A DNA stretch of 64,000 bases from Clostridiales bacterium (GTDB lineage: Bacteria; Bacillota; Clostridia; Peptostreptococcales; Anaerovoracaceae), in NCBI GenBank assembly GCA_009911365.1, contig QXXF01000014.1:56290-120289 (forward strand), written 5' to 3'. The number at the start of each line of letters is the position of its first letter. Within the stretch, counting starts at the first letter, position 1. This document shows, piece by piece, positions 26,233-35,575 of the stretch. The position numbers were made by a program, and so were the translations under genes. The notes under the pieces are model-generated. The model did not search any database and was not told where the DNA came from. It saw only the letters and a list, made by a program, of their open reading frames with translations.

Positions 26233-28131
26233 CTATATGTTTCCTTCCTTTCGATGATGAATATTTCTCCTAAAAAATATATCCGTAAGTATAAAGTAAA
26301 TCATGTACAGCATTAAAATCCATAAGAACGACAAGAACACATATTTTACCCATACCGCACGAAGTCCCGTAGCCAGAATAAAACCTTTGCTTGCATGGTT
26401 CGCAATCAGACATCCGGGAATAAGCGCCATACAAAGCGGAATCAGATAATTAACTGCCAACTGTTCATGTATCACCGTATCAATTTTTGTTTGATTCATT
26501 CCCAGTTTTTCTAAAAGCAGGTAACGGCGTCTGTTTGATTCCGAAGTGCTGATCAGATGGGATGCAAGGAAAGAAATTGCCACGCATAAAAACACGATAC
26601 TTACATAGGCAAACGCAAATATAAATGGCACAAGCGTTGCTTTCAATTCTGTTTCCACCTGCTTTTTCAGCAAAATCGGACTGACATATAAAATACTGTG
26701 GTTACTGCCCCAATAAAGCCCGTCATTTCCACTGGACGCATCATCTAATTTATCAAACACTGTTCCTGCAGCCTGTTTCTTTATAGATGCCGCAAATACA
26801 GAGTAATATGGTGTCATATGATTTGCCGCATCATCCGGGATTACCAAAACATAGTCAGCTCCATTATGTCCATTCTGTTCAAAATCTACAGTACTGATTT
26901 CTTTGCAGTGCAATTCTTTTGTATCACATAGCAGCGTCCTGCTTCGGATTTCATTAGTAAGTTCAGGTTCTAACCTTCTTTTAATCTGTAAAATATACTC
27001 ATCTGCCCGGAGTTTGACAGGCTTCTGGCCAAGCATTTTCCGAAGTATGTTATAGTCGCTCACTTTCATATAAGTATCATATTCATAGTAGACGTCATAT
27101 CCCTCTTCATCAGCGTCCAGCTTTTCTGCATCGAATGCACCCTCTCCACTGATAAATCGATCCCCAAAATACATCAGATGTGTATAAAGCCATTCATTCA
27201 TCATACTGACGCCATTTTGATATATCACATATTCATGGGATTCCTGTATTCCAGTTTCACTTTCTAATATATCTTTTTCACGCTGGAATTCAGGTTTGGG
27301 GGCTTGATGATATATCATGACATCAAACGGATATTCCGAATCAATCTGGTGGTTCTGATAATCGGTATACATCATGGCAACTGCGCTTCCTGAAATAGAA
27401 ACAACTAAAAGGGACATAACAAATATGATTATTTTCCGCATAGAATATAGTTCAGATTCTATTGCCCTGCATAAAAATAGCCGGTTTCCTTTCAAAAGCC
27501 ATTTTTTAGTTCTTTTCCTTTGCTTCTTCTTTCCAGATATTTTTTCATCGGCTTCATTTATCCTCTCCATTTCATTTAACTGACGGATATTCATTTTGGA
27601 AAATTGTTTTCTCACTTTAAGCAATGCGGCTAAATAACAAAATAAATATAAAGTTGCTGTCAAACACACCGTTACAAGCTGAAAATCCATTTTAAGCACA
27701 TATTCCGTCCGGAACATATGGAAAAAAATTACCATCAAAAACTGTTTCAGCAATTCCCCTGCCAGGATTCCAGGTATATATGCCATTCCAACCATAAATA
27801 CCGTTTCTTTTCGGAAAATCTGAAATACCTCTGTTCCTTTCATGCCAAACAGCATATACAGCCCGAATTCCCTGCTGCGGATTTTCAGCGATTGCCGCAT
27901 CATATATTGGATCAGCCACGCCGTAATCATAACAATCAGTACAGATGCTATTCCTAAAAACACAGCCAGAACCGATGCCGTTTCGCAGGCTCTCCTGACA
28001 TCTTCTGAAAAAAACAGAGAATTAAACGCAAACATTAGCGCTGCAATCAATATCATTGTAAAAAAATATACTGGCTCTCTTATAATCGCAGTCTTTACAT
28101 TTCTCCTGGCCAACTGATTTTTGCTTAACAT
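26233..28131 (-). CDS. FtsX-type ABC permease, BceB-like
   Basis: 632 residues. Predicted membrane helices lie near the N-terminus, in pairs around residues 60-190, at about 230-255, and in three near the C-terminus. A large extracellular loop lies roughly between residues 255 and 500. This is the BceB layout, where the loop binds the peptide. The gene lies upstream of its ATPase gene, the reverse of the common bceA-bceB order. No frameshift is seen. Confidence 0.88.
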   Translation of the reverse strand: MLSKNQLARRNVKTAIIREPVYFFTMILIAALMFAFNSLFFSEDVRRACETASVLAVFLGIASVLIVMITAWLIQYMMRQSLKIRSREFGLYMLFGMKGTEVFQIFRKETVFMVGMAYIPGILAGELLKQFLMVIFFHMFRTEYVLKMDFQLVTVCLTATLYLFCYLAALLKVRKQFSKMNIRQLNEMERINEADEKISGKKKQRKRTKKWLLKGNRLFLCRAIESELYSMRKIIIFVMSLLVVSISGSAVAMMYTDYQNHQIDSEYPFDVMIYHQAPKPEFQREKDILESETGIQESHEYVIYQNGVSMMNEWLYTHLMYFGDRFISGEGAFDAEKLDADEEGYDVYYEYDTYMKVSDYNILRKMLGQKPVKLRADEYILQIKRRLEPELTNEIRSRTLLCDTKELHCKEISTVDFEQNGHNGADYVLVIPDDAANHMTPYYSVFAASIKKQAAGTVFDKLDDASSGNDGLYWGSNHSILYVSPILLKKQVETELKATLVPFIFAFAYVSIVFLCVAISFLASHLISTSESNRRRYLLLEKLGMNQTKIDTVIHEQLAVNYLIPLCMALIPGCLIANHASKGFILATGLRAVWVKYVFLSFLWILMLYMIYFILTDIFFRRNIHHRKEGNI

Positions 28132-28262
28132 TTTTATCCTTCCTTTATATCTCTTCCTGATGTAGTCAGTATAACACTGCCCCCTACAGATTACCTATTG
28201 ATTTTCATTACTTGAATCTTACAATTTTGTCATATATCCGGAAATATGCTGTTCTCCATTTG

Positions 28263-28306
28263 AAAAGGCAAACTCCCCACATCCATTTGTGATGAATTTG
28301 CCTTTT
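28263..28306 (-). terminator. Terminator between kinase and permease genes
   Basis: AAAAGGCAAA and TTTGCCTTTT arms surround 24 bases. It lies just past the histidine kinase stop, so the regulator pair ends there and the transporter genes need their own promoter in 28132-28262. Confidence 0.7.
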
Positions 28307-28310
28307 AGAA

Positions 28311-29327
28311 TCAGATGTTTTGTTTTGCCGGAAGCGATAGATAAACAGAAGTATATTCTTTGAACAAAGATTCTGCCCATACTTCCATATCCAGCTTTTT
28401 ACATAATTTTTTTACCAGATATAAGCCTATTCCCGTAGAACGCTCGTTTTCCCTTCCATTGCTCCCGGTAAACCCCTTCTCAAAAATCCTCGGTAATTCC
28501 TCTTCCTTTATCCCTGTCCCATTATCCCATATTTTCAGTATAACTTTTTTGCTCTTTTTTTCAGATGACAGGATAATCTTTGCATCCTCCTTGCGCCGGT
28601 ATTTTACGGAGTTTAAAAGAATCTGACTTATAAGAAAGATAAGCCACTTTTCGTCCCCATAAATATAAATATCATCCTCGCACTTAAAATCTATTCCGAC
28701 ACAGCTATTCATAATTATAGTACGGTTTCTGTTAATTGCCCTGACTAAGATACGGTGTAAATTCAGCTTCTGAATCAAATAATCTTTATATACCTGTTCT
28801 GAACGAGCATAATATAGCGCACGTTCTACGTCATTTTCAATTTTTCCCAATTCTATGTTCAACCCCTTTTTCAAGACGGGATTATCTCCAGCCCTGTTTT
28901 CTATCATAAGCTGCATTGAGGTAATCGGCGCTTTTACTTCATGTATCCATTCTTCAATATATTCCTCATACTCCCTTTCTTCATCCTCTATCTTATGAAT
29001 CTGCTCTATAGCTGAACTTCCCACCAGCCTTAATAATTCCTGATACAATTTGTCCTCGGCACGATAAGAAACGGGCAGAAGCTCAGCGATCAGCCAAGGA
29101 TGCTCCATACCTTCTACCCGCTCCCGGATTGTTTTGAAATATTCTTTTCTTCTGTACCACTCTATCAGATTCTTTATGAATAGTATGCTGATAATTGTTA
29201 AATCAATCAAAAAAATAGAAGCAAAAGTATTACCTACGATATATAAAAATTCAGATAAAATAAATAAAACTACCAGTGTCCCTAATAACCTTGTTACTCT
29301 ATCCTTACAGTAATCTTTCAGTTTCAT
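28311..29327 (-). CDS. Sensor histidine kinase, BceS-like
   Basis: 338 residues. There are two membrane helices at the N-terminus with almost no external loop ('LLGTLVVLFILSEFLYIVG', 'FASIFLIDLTIISILFI'), the intramembrane-sensing type. The H-box is 'EWIHEVKAPITSMQLM', and the ATPase domain has 'DNGTGIKEEELPRIFEKG' and 'GIGLYLVKKL'. Such kinases do not see the peptide directly but sense activity of the cognate BceAB transporter. The start overlaps the response regulator by 4 bases. Confidence 0.92.
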   Translation of the reverse strand: MKLKDYCKDRVTRLLGTLVVLFILSEFLYIVGNTFASIFLIDLTIISILFIKNLIEWYRRKEYFKTIRERVEGMEHPWLIAELLPVSYRAEDKLYQELLRLVGSSAIEQIHKIEDEEREYEEYIEEWIHEVKAPITSMQLMIENRAGDNPVLKKGLNIELGKIENDVERALYYARSEQVYKDYLIQKLNLHRILVRAINRNRTIIMNSCVGIDFKCEDDIYIYGDEKWLIFLISQILLNSVKYRRKEDAKIILSSEKKSKKVILKIWDNGTGIKEEELPRIFEKGFTGSNGRENERSTGIGLYLVKKLCKKLDMEVWAESLFKEYTSVYLSLPAKQNI

Positions 29328-30010
29328 ACCGTCCCCTCTCTTGCTTTTAACTGATAGCCCATTCCCCTTTTTGTCTGTATCAGATCCTGTACTCCGATAT
29401 CTTCTAACTTCTGGCGGATTCTTCTGATGTTGACACTCAATGTATTATCATCTACAAAGCTTTCATTATCCCACAAATTATTCATTAAATCTTCTCTTGA
29501 TATTATTTCATCTTTATGCATAAAAAAATAGGACAGTATATGCATTTCATTTTTGGAAAGTTCAACTTCCTTTTTTTCACACCGCACTGTACCATTAAGC
29601 AGATTCAGCTCTATTCCTCCAAAGACAAGCACTTTATTCTGTGATTTTCCAGAAACTCTCCGCAATATTGCGGCTATGTGTGCCAGTAATACTGCAGGAC
29701 GGTAAGGTTTCTCTATAAAATCGTCGCCACCCGTCATCATACATTCTAATTCTGCGGAAGAGGAACTTTGTGAAGTAATAAAAATAATAGGGACATCCGA
29801 TATCATCCGTATTTTAGAACACAGAGTAATTCCATCGGCTCCCGGCAGAGCAACATCAAGAAGAAGCAAATCCGGCTGCAGTTTCTGCACATATTCTGGA
29901 ATGTTAGCAAAATCCTCCGCAACATCTGCACGATATCCGGCATTTTCCAACAATAACTTAAGTTCTCTTTGAACAGATAGATCATCATCTATGATTACAA
30001 TATAATACAT
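29324..30010 (-). CDS. OmpR-family response regulator, BceR-like
   Basis: 228 residues. The receiver domain has the acidic pair in 'IVIIDDDLSV', the phospho-accepting Asp in 'LLLLDVALPGADG' and the conserved Lys in 'DFIEKPYRP'. The C-terminal winged helix contains 'LSVNIRRIRQKLEDIG'. The start at 30010 is preceded by GGAGAG; the longer frame adds eight codons without a site. It is the first gene of the two-component operon and should activate the transporter promoter downstream. Confidence 0.92.
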   Translation of the reverse strand: MYYIVIIDDDLSVQRELKLLLENAGYRADVAEDFANIPEYVQKLQPDLLLLDVALPGADGITLCSKIRMISDVPIIFITSQSSSSAELECMMTGGDDFIEKPYRPAVLLAHIAAILRRVSGKSQNKVLVFGGIELNLLNGTVRCEKKEVELSKNEMHILSYFFMHKDEIISREDLMNNLWDNESFVDDNTLSVNIRRIRQKLEDIGVQDLIQTKRGMGYQLKAREGTV

Positions 30011-30111
30011 GAAGCATCTCTCCTGACCTTTCATATCTGCTTACCAATTTTTCATTCTTGCGTTTTATTATAGCAAACTGAGTTTTTTATGCAATACTTT
30101 CCAAATATGTT

Positions 30112-30147
30112 AAAAGAGCAATCCATTCATTTATGGTTGCTCTTTTT
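30112..30147. terminator. Terminator at the right edge of the serine-recombinase element
   Basis: AAAAGAGCAA and TTGCTCTTTT arms surround a 15-base loop, followed by a T-run on the plus strand. It isolates the Bce regulator genes from the gene fragment to the right. Confidence 0.7.
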
Positions 30148-30822
30148 AGCGTATTTCTCCCTGGATTTGTTTATGTACCTCTAATTCTGGTGCTATCTCC
30201 CACTCCGTAAACGGTACATCTTCCACGATATGTTTCTGGCTGGCTGTGGGCATGAGGTGTTCCATTTTCCCCTGTTCATAGAGGGCATCAAACCTGTCCA
30301 TATAGAGGGAAAGATCGTCAAGACCGCTGCTCTTTAGCTGGTACTCAAACCGCTGTTTCACAAAATCCTTGATTTCCTCCGTTTCCTTTTCCCGGTACTC
30401 TGTGAATTTCGCCATTGCTTCCGGAAGGCTCTCAAAACGCTCCAGCCTGCTTTTTTCCGGGCTGTTCTCCGCCCAAGTGGATAAATCTTCAATGCCATAA
30501 TAGGAAACCCTGTCATTGTCCGGCTCTGCCATTGTATTTTCTGCCGCTATTTCCTCCCTGACCGCACATCCATAAAGCGAATATCCCTTGTTTCCGCTGA
30601 ACCTTTAAGCTGGTAGATGCCACACCTGCTCTCATTGCCATATAAAAGCTGTGCTTCCCGGTTAAGCTCGCTGTCCTCTAATTCCTGCTTCATGGACTGG
30701 TATTCTTTATAGGCGTTCCAATCGCCTTTTTCCACGCCGAACAGCCCGTCATGCTCCTGCAATGCCACCCTGTCCGCCACAAGTGTTTCTGAACCGTCTG
30801 CGTGGAGCTGGCACACCGACAC
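30146..30822 (-). pseudogene. Conjugative-element protein fragments (YodL/LPD-type)
   Basis: Two minus-strand frames. The first (30822-30547) has 'RCGIYQLKGSAETRDIRF', the start of a YodL-type domain. The second (30530-30146) has 'ESLPEAMAKFTEYREKE' and 'GLDDLSLYMDRFDALYE', as in accessory proteins of Clostridial conjugative transposons. An internal deletion with a frame change separates them. The left partner of this gene set lies at 19785-20740, across the serine-recombinase element. Confidence 0.5.
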
Positions 30823-30844
30823 ATCCTCTCCAATTACAGCGTGA

Positions 30845-31485
30845 TCATGGCATTCACGTCAGCGTCGGCAGAGCGTACCGCCTGATGAAAAAACTACAGC
30901 TTCCCAAGATGTCCACAGAGAAACCGAAAAACCACGTTACGCATTCCGATGACGGCGAACGCACGAACCATCCGCATCAGGATTTTAACCAGAAAGCCCC
31001 GAATCCGGTCCGAGCAAGTGACATCACCCATATCAAAGCAGGCGAAAAATGGTATTATCTGTGCATCGTCATGGATCTGTTTTCCCGAAAAATCATCGCA
31101 TGGCATCTGTCCGGAAAAGCGGATGCTGACTTGGCGATCCTCACCTTCCAAAAGGCTTATCAGAAGCGAAACGCACCTTATGGCCTGATGTTCCGCTCTG
31201 ACCGGGGTTCCCAGCACGCCGCCTTTTCCTTCCGACAGTCACTGGATTCCCTAAATGTCGTGCGGTCATTTTCCAAAAAGGGGCATCCGTTTGACAATGC
31301 GGCATGCGAATGTTTTTTCAAATATTTGAAAAAGGAAGAAACAAACCGGAGGACCTACCATACCCTGTAGGAGTTGCATGCTTCTATCTTTGAATACATA
31401 GAAGGGTTTTACAACTCCAGAAGGCCACACAGTTCTCTTGGACCGCTGACGCCTAACGAGAAGGAAGACATATACTAGGAGCAGC
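30845..31485 (+). pseudogene. IS3 OrfB, catalytic and C-terminal part
   Basis: The reading 'DHGIHVSVGRAYRLMKKL' continues into the integrase core with 'VRASDITHIKAGEKWYYL', 'IVMDLFSRKIIAWHLSG', 'MFRSDRGSQHAAFSF' and 'NAACECFFKYLKKEE', so the DDE residues are present. An in-frame TAG after 'RRTYHTL' (near 31368) and another after 'NEKEDIY' (near 31478) interrupt the tail. The N-terminal quarter is absent. A right terminal end of IS3 type ('tgtgtccactatcttgac') follows at about 31531-31548. Confidence 0.75.
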
Positions 31486-31573
31486 ACTAATCCTCTGCTC
31501 TCAGAAAATTTTTCACTAAAATGTGTCCACTATCTTGACTATAGTCCTTAAGTTCTCTATTGGCATTATAACA

Positions 31574-31912
31574 CTAGATCCAGCGCCTGAGTACCTCCCG
31601 TGAAGATATGTTGTGTTTTGCAACGACATCATCCACACTCCCTTCTCCTGAAAGGACTGCTTCCACACAAATCTTTTTAAAATCCGGAGAATATGAGGAA
31701 TTGCCAGAAGGCTTGATGAATACGGCGATACCATAAAGCCTGTATTTGGCAACCCATTGCTGTAGTGTTGTTTTCCCTATGCCATATTTTCCCGCAAGAA
31801 AAGGATAGGAACTTCCGTCAAGGTATTCCTGTGAAACTTTTGTGCGGAATTCTGGCGTATGTGGTGATTTAGCCATAAAAATACCTCCTAAGTAGATTTT
31901 GGTTATTTCCAT
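31574..31912 (-). pseudogene. IS3-family OrfA (IS150-like), 3'-truncated
   Basis: About 100 codons starting at 'MAKSPHTPEFRTKVSQEYL', with 'KYGIGKTTLQQWVAKYRLYG' and a second HTH ending '...ISSREVLRRWI', where it runs into the end of the neighbouring IS3 and stops. OrfA of this group normally continues and is followed by orfB; neither is present. The start of the real protein is the ATG after GGAGGT near 31876. Confidence 0.65.
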
Positions 31913-32020
31913 TGTCTACTTAAGAGGTATCATATCACACTTTAGGCTGTCGCCCCTTAATTAACTGATTACAAATCTTTTGTTCAAATGTTAAAAGATG
32001 GATTCTACAACATGGACTTT

Positions 32021-32519
32021 TTATCTTGCCGGATGTAACTTTGAATAACCATTCCATGCAAACAACGCTTCTTCTGCGTCATTCCCATAAGCCTGTTCTA
32101 CATTGCAAATATACAGATAGTGGTCGCCAACCTTGTAATATTCTTTTAAACTACATTGAATTGCCACACGGCTATGAAAAGGAATTTTGATACTGTTTCC
32201 CTCTATCTTTGCAAGTTCAATACCAAACTTCTCTGCCTTATCCGTGTTGCGCCCCGTAGTGCTTCCACACCCCATTACTGCGTCTGCAATTTCCGCACCG
32301 GGAATCGTAAGGATAACTCTTTTCGTATTTCGTACCATTTCGCCGCTATATGAGGTCTTTGCCATTGCATAAGCAATCATATTCGGACTAAAGGAAATTA
32401 TAAATCCACCATGAAACAGCGGCAAGGTTGGTTGAACCGTCCGGCTTCATGGTGCATACGACACTTACCGGGTTTGGAGATGTTAATTTTGCAGCTTTGG
32501 GTAAATTGATTTTATTCAT
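32021..32519 (-). pseudogene. Flavin reductase-like protein, frameshifted
   Basis: The first 40 codons read 'MNKINLPKAAKLTSPNPVS' up to 'NLAAVSWWIYN', then a frameshift near 32400 moves the reading to 'SFSPNMIAYAMAKTSYSGE' and on to the stop. The combined ~165 residues match FMN-binding flavin reductase-like proteins ('AVMGCGSTTGRNTDKAEKF'). It is directly downstream of two flavodoxin-like genes and was probably part of that operon. Confidence 0.75.
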
Positions 32520-32537
32520 AGTGACAAATTTCTTTCT

Positions 32538-33086
32538 TTATTGAATTGATTTCCCTAAATTGTAGGCTTCCTGTAATTCGGGTTTTCCGGCAATATCCCC
32601 CATAGCCATTACACCGCCACAAAGTACTTTTCCACTGCTTTTCCACCCTAAATGTTTTTCAAGATGTTCATACCAATAAAGAGTTTCTTCAAAGCCGTAG
32701 CCCTCGGCTGCCATAATGAGAACACTTTCCTTTTTAGGGTTTCGATAATTAGGGTCACATTCCGCAACAGCAAATAAGCGGTCAAAGGCAGTTTTTAACT
32801 GACCGCTGATAGTCCAATAGTAAAGCGGTGTTGCAAGAACAACTATGTCCGCGTCCTTGTAAACAGGATAGATTTTATCCATATCGTCTTTTTGGACACA
32901 AGGACTATCCGGGTTTTTACCACCGCCAAAACAACCTTTACAACCATTTATGTTCATATCGTCAAGAAAAAACTCTGTCACGGTGTTTCCGGCTTCCTCC
33001 GCACCTCTCTTAAATTCTGCCGTTAATGCCGTTGTATTTCCGGATTTTCTTGGACTTCCATTGAGAATAATAATTTTTTTGCTCAT
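32538..33086 (-). CDS. NADPH-dependent FMN reductase / flavodoxin-fold protein
   Basis: About 182 residues with the FMN phosphate loop 'ILNGSPRKSGNTTALT' at the start and 'ATPLYYWTISGQLKTAFDR' at the isoalloxazine site. A Cys pair, 'GCKGCFGGGKNPDSPC', is typical of the iron-sulfur-flavoprotein-like subgroup. It probably reduces a small substrate with NAD(P)H. Start taken at 33086, behind GGAGGT, so the gene overlaps the end of its upstream neighbour slightly less than the longer frame would. Confidence 0.85.
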   Translation of the reverse strand: MSKKIIILNGSPRKSGNTTALTAEFKRGAEEAGNTVTEFFLDDMNINGCKGCFGGGKNPDSPCVQKDDMDKIYPVYKDADIVVLATPLYYWTISGQLKTAFDRLFAVAECDPNYRNPKKESVLIMAAEGYGFEETLYWYEHLEKHLGWKSSGKVLCGGVMAMGDIAGKPELQEAYNLGKSIQ

Positions 33087-33096
33087 AATTACCTCC

Positions 33097-33642
33097 TTAA
33101 ATTGCATTGGCTAAATCAGCCGCTTTTTTGCAGCCCTCGGTTTTGTCTATATCGCCAACATTTAATACGCCGGGAATTAAAACCTTGCCTACCATTTTCC
33201 ATTTATTCAGTGCCACCATACGCTCAATAGGAATACGAACGCCATCCATGACGGACATATCATCTTCTTCACAACAGGTAATCAGCGCACATTCCTTTCC
33301 TGCAATATCCTTGCCGCCTACAACCATAGAAAAGATACGGTCAATGACACCTTTAATCTGCGCCGGGATAGAATACCAGTAGACAGGCATGGTAAATACG
33401 ATAACGTCCGCTTCAAGAATTGCTGGTGCAATCGTGTTGAAGTCATCATCAAAAGTACAGGCTTTTCCAGTGGAAAAACAGGTTTCACATGCCCGGCAGC
33501 CGCCCACTTTTTTTAATGCAGCGTCAAACCGTGTGATTGTGTGCCCCTTTGCTTCGGCTGCCTTGATGAAAGCGTCTGTCATAGCAAAGCTATTCCCGTT
33601 TTTCCGGGGGCTTCCCGTTATTACAACTATTTTTTTGATCAT
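33097..33642 (-). CDS. Flavodoxin-family NAD(P)H-dependent oxidoreductase
   Basis: 181 residues, paralogous to the next gene: 'VITGSPRKNGNSFAMTDAF' for the FMN phosphate, 'CRACETCFSTGKAC' for the Cys-rich segment, and 'TMPVYWYSIPAQIKGVIDR' near the flavin ring. It is the first gene of a leftward run with the second reductase and the broken flavin reductase. GGAGG lies before the ATG. It was probably once divergent from and controlled by the HxlR gene at 35100, before an IS110 landed between them. Confidence 0.86.
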   Translation of the reverse strand: MIKKIVVITGSPRKNGNSFAMTDAFIKAAEAKGHTITRFDAALKKVGGCRACETCFSTGKACTFDDDFNTIAPAILEADVIVFTMPVYWYSIPAQIKGVIDRIFSMVVGGKDIAGKECALITCCEEDDMSVMDGVRIPIERMVALNKWKMVGKVLIPGVLNVGDIDKTEGCKKAADLANAI

Positions 33643-33719
33643 AAAATATTTCCTCCTACTACAATATATTTATGGTTAATACCCCTTACAGCCAGTAAGG
33701 AATTATCCATCTTGTTGCT

Positions 33720-33929
33720 TAAGCTGTTAGAATGAGTCAGGCAATAGGTCTGGCCGTTTCCTCCTGGAACTTAACGCCCGTGAATTAGTCAGCCAACCAG
33801 CCACTCATTCGCAGCATTCGTTTTACGCAGGTTGAACCTTTAGACGTTCGTGTGATACCCAGTAGATTGAATATGCAATGGGAAAACTGGCATTGACCAT
33901 TGCTAATACATTTCAAAGGAGTGTCTGTT
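33720..33929 (+). ncRNA. IS110 left-end noncoding region (possible bridge-RNA remnant)
   Basis: About 200 noncoding bases lie between the disrupted neighbour and the IS110 start codon. They contain a perfect stem GCAATGG/CCATTGC (33875-33903). IS110-group elements encode the guide (bridge) RNA that pairs with target and donor DNA in this 5' noncoding end. Whether loops survive here cannot be judged by eye. Confidence 0.35.
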
Positions 33930-34845
33930 ATGAACGCTGTTGGTATTGATGTCTCAAAAGGGAAAAGCACCGTCACAATCCGTAGGCCCGGCGATGTGGT
34001 TATCTTGCCTCCCCGTGACATTCCCCACACAGTCCGAGATTAATGCGCTGATTGAACAGATCAGGGGGCTTGACGGGGAAACAAAGGTCTGCATGGAGCA
34101 CACGGGGAGGTACTATGAGCCGGCAGTTCGGCTTGTATATGGCTCACAAGACCGCAATGAAGAACAACCTCATCGCGCTTCTCGACCAGACCTATCCGGG
34201 CGCCAATGATTTCTTTGACAGCCCGGCACGAAGCGACGGCAGCCAGAAATGGGTGGATTTCGTCCATGCCTACTGGCATGTGGACCGCGTCCGCTCGAAA
34301 TCCTTAAAGGCCTTTACGGAGAGTTATCAGAACTGGCGCAGACGCAAAAGCTATAACTTCAGCGAGGAAAAGGCGGAGAAAATCCACCGTCTCTCCTCTG
34401 ACCTGATTGCCGTGTTCCCAAAAGATGACAACACAAGGACGCTGGTGGGCAGGCTGTGGCGATGCTGAACACTGCGTCCGAAACCGTGGAATCCCTCCGC
34501 CTGAAAATGGACGAGACCGCTTCTATGCTGCCCGAATACCCTGTTGTCATGGCAATGAACGGCGTTGACCCTGGCAAGAACGATTCCGGCCAGCACATTC
34601 AGAAAAGCGTGCCTACCACAAAGCAAGGTTCTCCTTGTCTGCGCAAGACACTTTTCCAGATCATGGATGGCCTTATCAAGCGTTCCCCCGCTGACGATGC
34701 CGTTTACGCTTTTATGGATAAGAAACGGGCGCGGGGCAAACCTTACTATGTCTACATGACTGCCAGCGCGAATAAGTTCCTTCGCATTTATTACGGTCGG
34801 GTAAAAGAACACCTTTCTACGCTTGCAGAAACAGAAGAAACTTAA
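33930..34845 (+). pseudogene. IS110-family transposase, broken
   Basis: It starts 'MNAVGIDVSKGKSTVTI', the DEDD-domain start of IS110 recombinases, then breaks frame near 34020 and again near 34120. Recognisable pieces follow: 'KVCMEHTGRYYEPAV', 'AMKNNLIALLDQTYPGAND' and the C-terminal Ser-domain region 'SVPTTKQGSPCLRKTLFQI'. The usual length is about 400 codons; here deletions and shifts leave about 300 codons. It is inactive. Confidence 0.82.
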
Positions 34846-34980
34846 GTAAATACCTTCACTTCCCATCAGGCCAGCGTTCCGCAGTGGTCTTTTTGCCATG
34901 CCTATTTTTCAACCTGTATAAAATTTTCAAAGTTCACAAATTTCTGCTTGACTTTTTATTTGCAGACTGATTCTGTGAGA

Positions 34981-35060
34981 TTGACTTTCTCTGCTTTTGA
35001 TATTATAATCTTAGCAAGAATCAAAATAAAATCAAGTACGCACATATAAGTGCGATACTT
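34981..35060 (+). promoter_or_regulatory. hxlR promoter and palindromic operator
   Basis: TTGACT (34981-34986) and TATAAT (35004-35009) have a 17-base spacer. Downstream a long near-perfect palindrome, AAGTACGCAC with GTGCGATACTT (35034-35060), lies in the 5' leader, and a second imperfect AAGTNNNATACTT copy is at about 35067-35079. This looks like autoregulation by the HxlR protein. Confidence 0.65.
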
Positions 35061-35099
35061 ACAATCAAGTTATATACTTACCTAAAGGAGAGTGTAAAA

Positions 35100-35432
35100 A
35101 TGAATAAACGCTGTATTGCAAATGAATGTCTTGAAACGACAGGTTTCAGCTATACATTGTCACTAATCAATGGCAAATACAAAATGACTATTTTGTATAC
35201 TTTAATGGAGTTCGGAGTTGTTCGTTTTAACGAAATGAAAAAATATATCAGTGAAATTTCATATAAGACTTTAAGCTCCACTTTAAAAGAATTAGAAGCA
35301 GACCAATTAGTGCATAGAAAAGAATATCCACAAATCCCGCCAAAGGTAGAATATAGCTTAACAGAGCGTGGAAAGTCTTTAATTCCTATTTTAGACGGAA
35401 TGTGTGAATGGGGTGATAAAAACAGGTTATAA
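35100..35432 (+). CDS. HxlR-family transcriptional regulator
   Basis: 110 residues with the HxlR winged helix ('LINGKYKMTILYTLMEFG', then 'RFNEMKKYISEISYKTLSS') and wing 'PKVEYSLTERGKSLIP'. Cys residues near the N-terminus (positions 4 and 9) resemble thiol-based sensors of this family. GGAGAG precedes the ATG. Such proteins commonly sit divergent from flavin-dependent reductases and respond to quinones or aldehydes, which fits the reductase genes on the other side of the IS110. Confidence 0.85.
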   Translation: MNKRCIANECLETTGFSYTLSLINGKYKMTILYTLMEFGVVRFNEMKKYISEISYKTLSSTLKELEADQLVHRKEYPQIPPKVEYSLTERGKSLIPILDGMCEWGDKNRL

Positions 35433-35575
35433 AATGGGGAATGAGAGGGATTTCATAGGAGTCGGCATTGCTGGTAATGTGTATAACTGGCTGTTTTATA
35501 GAGTTGTGGGTAACTCCGTTTGCAGGACGTGGGAAAGCTGCTTTCAGGAACTACGCTCCCCTGCACGACATAGCC

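Noticed and set aside
34351-34899. 182-codon minus-strand ORF over the IS110 remnant
   Set aside because: Opposite to clear IS110 motifs on the plus strand; no ribosome site or family features.
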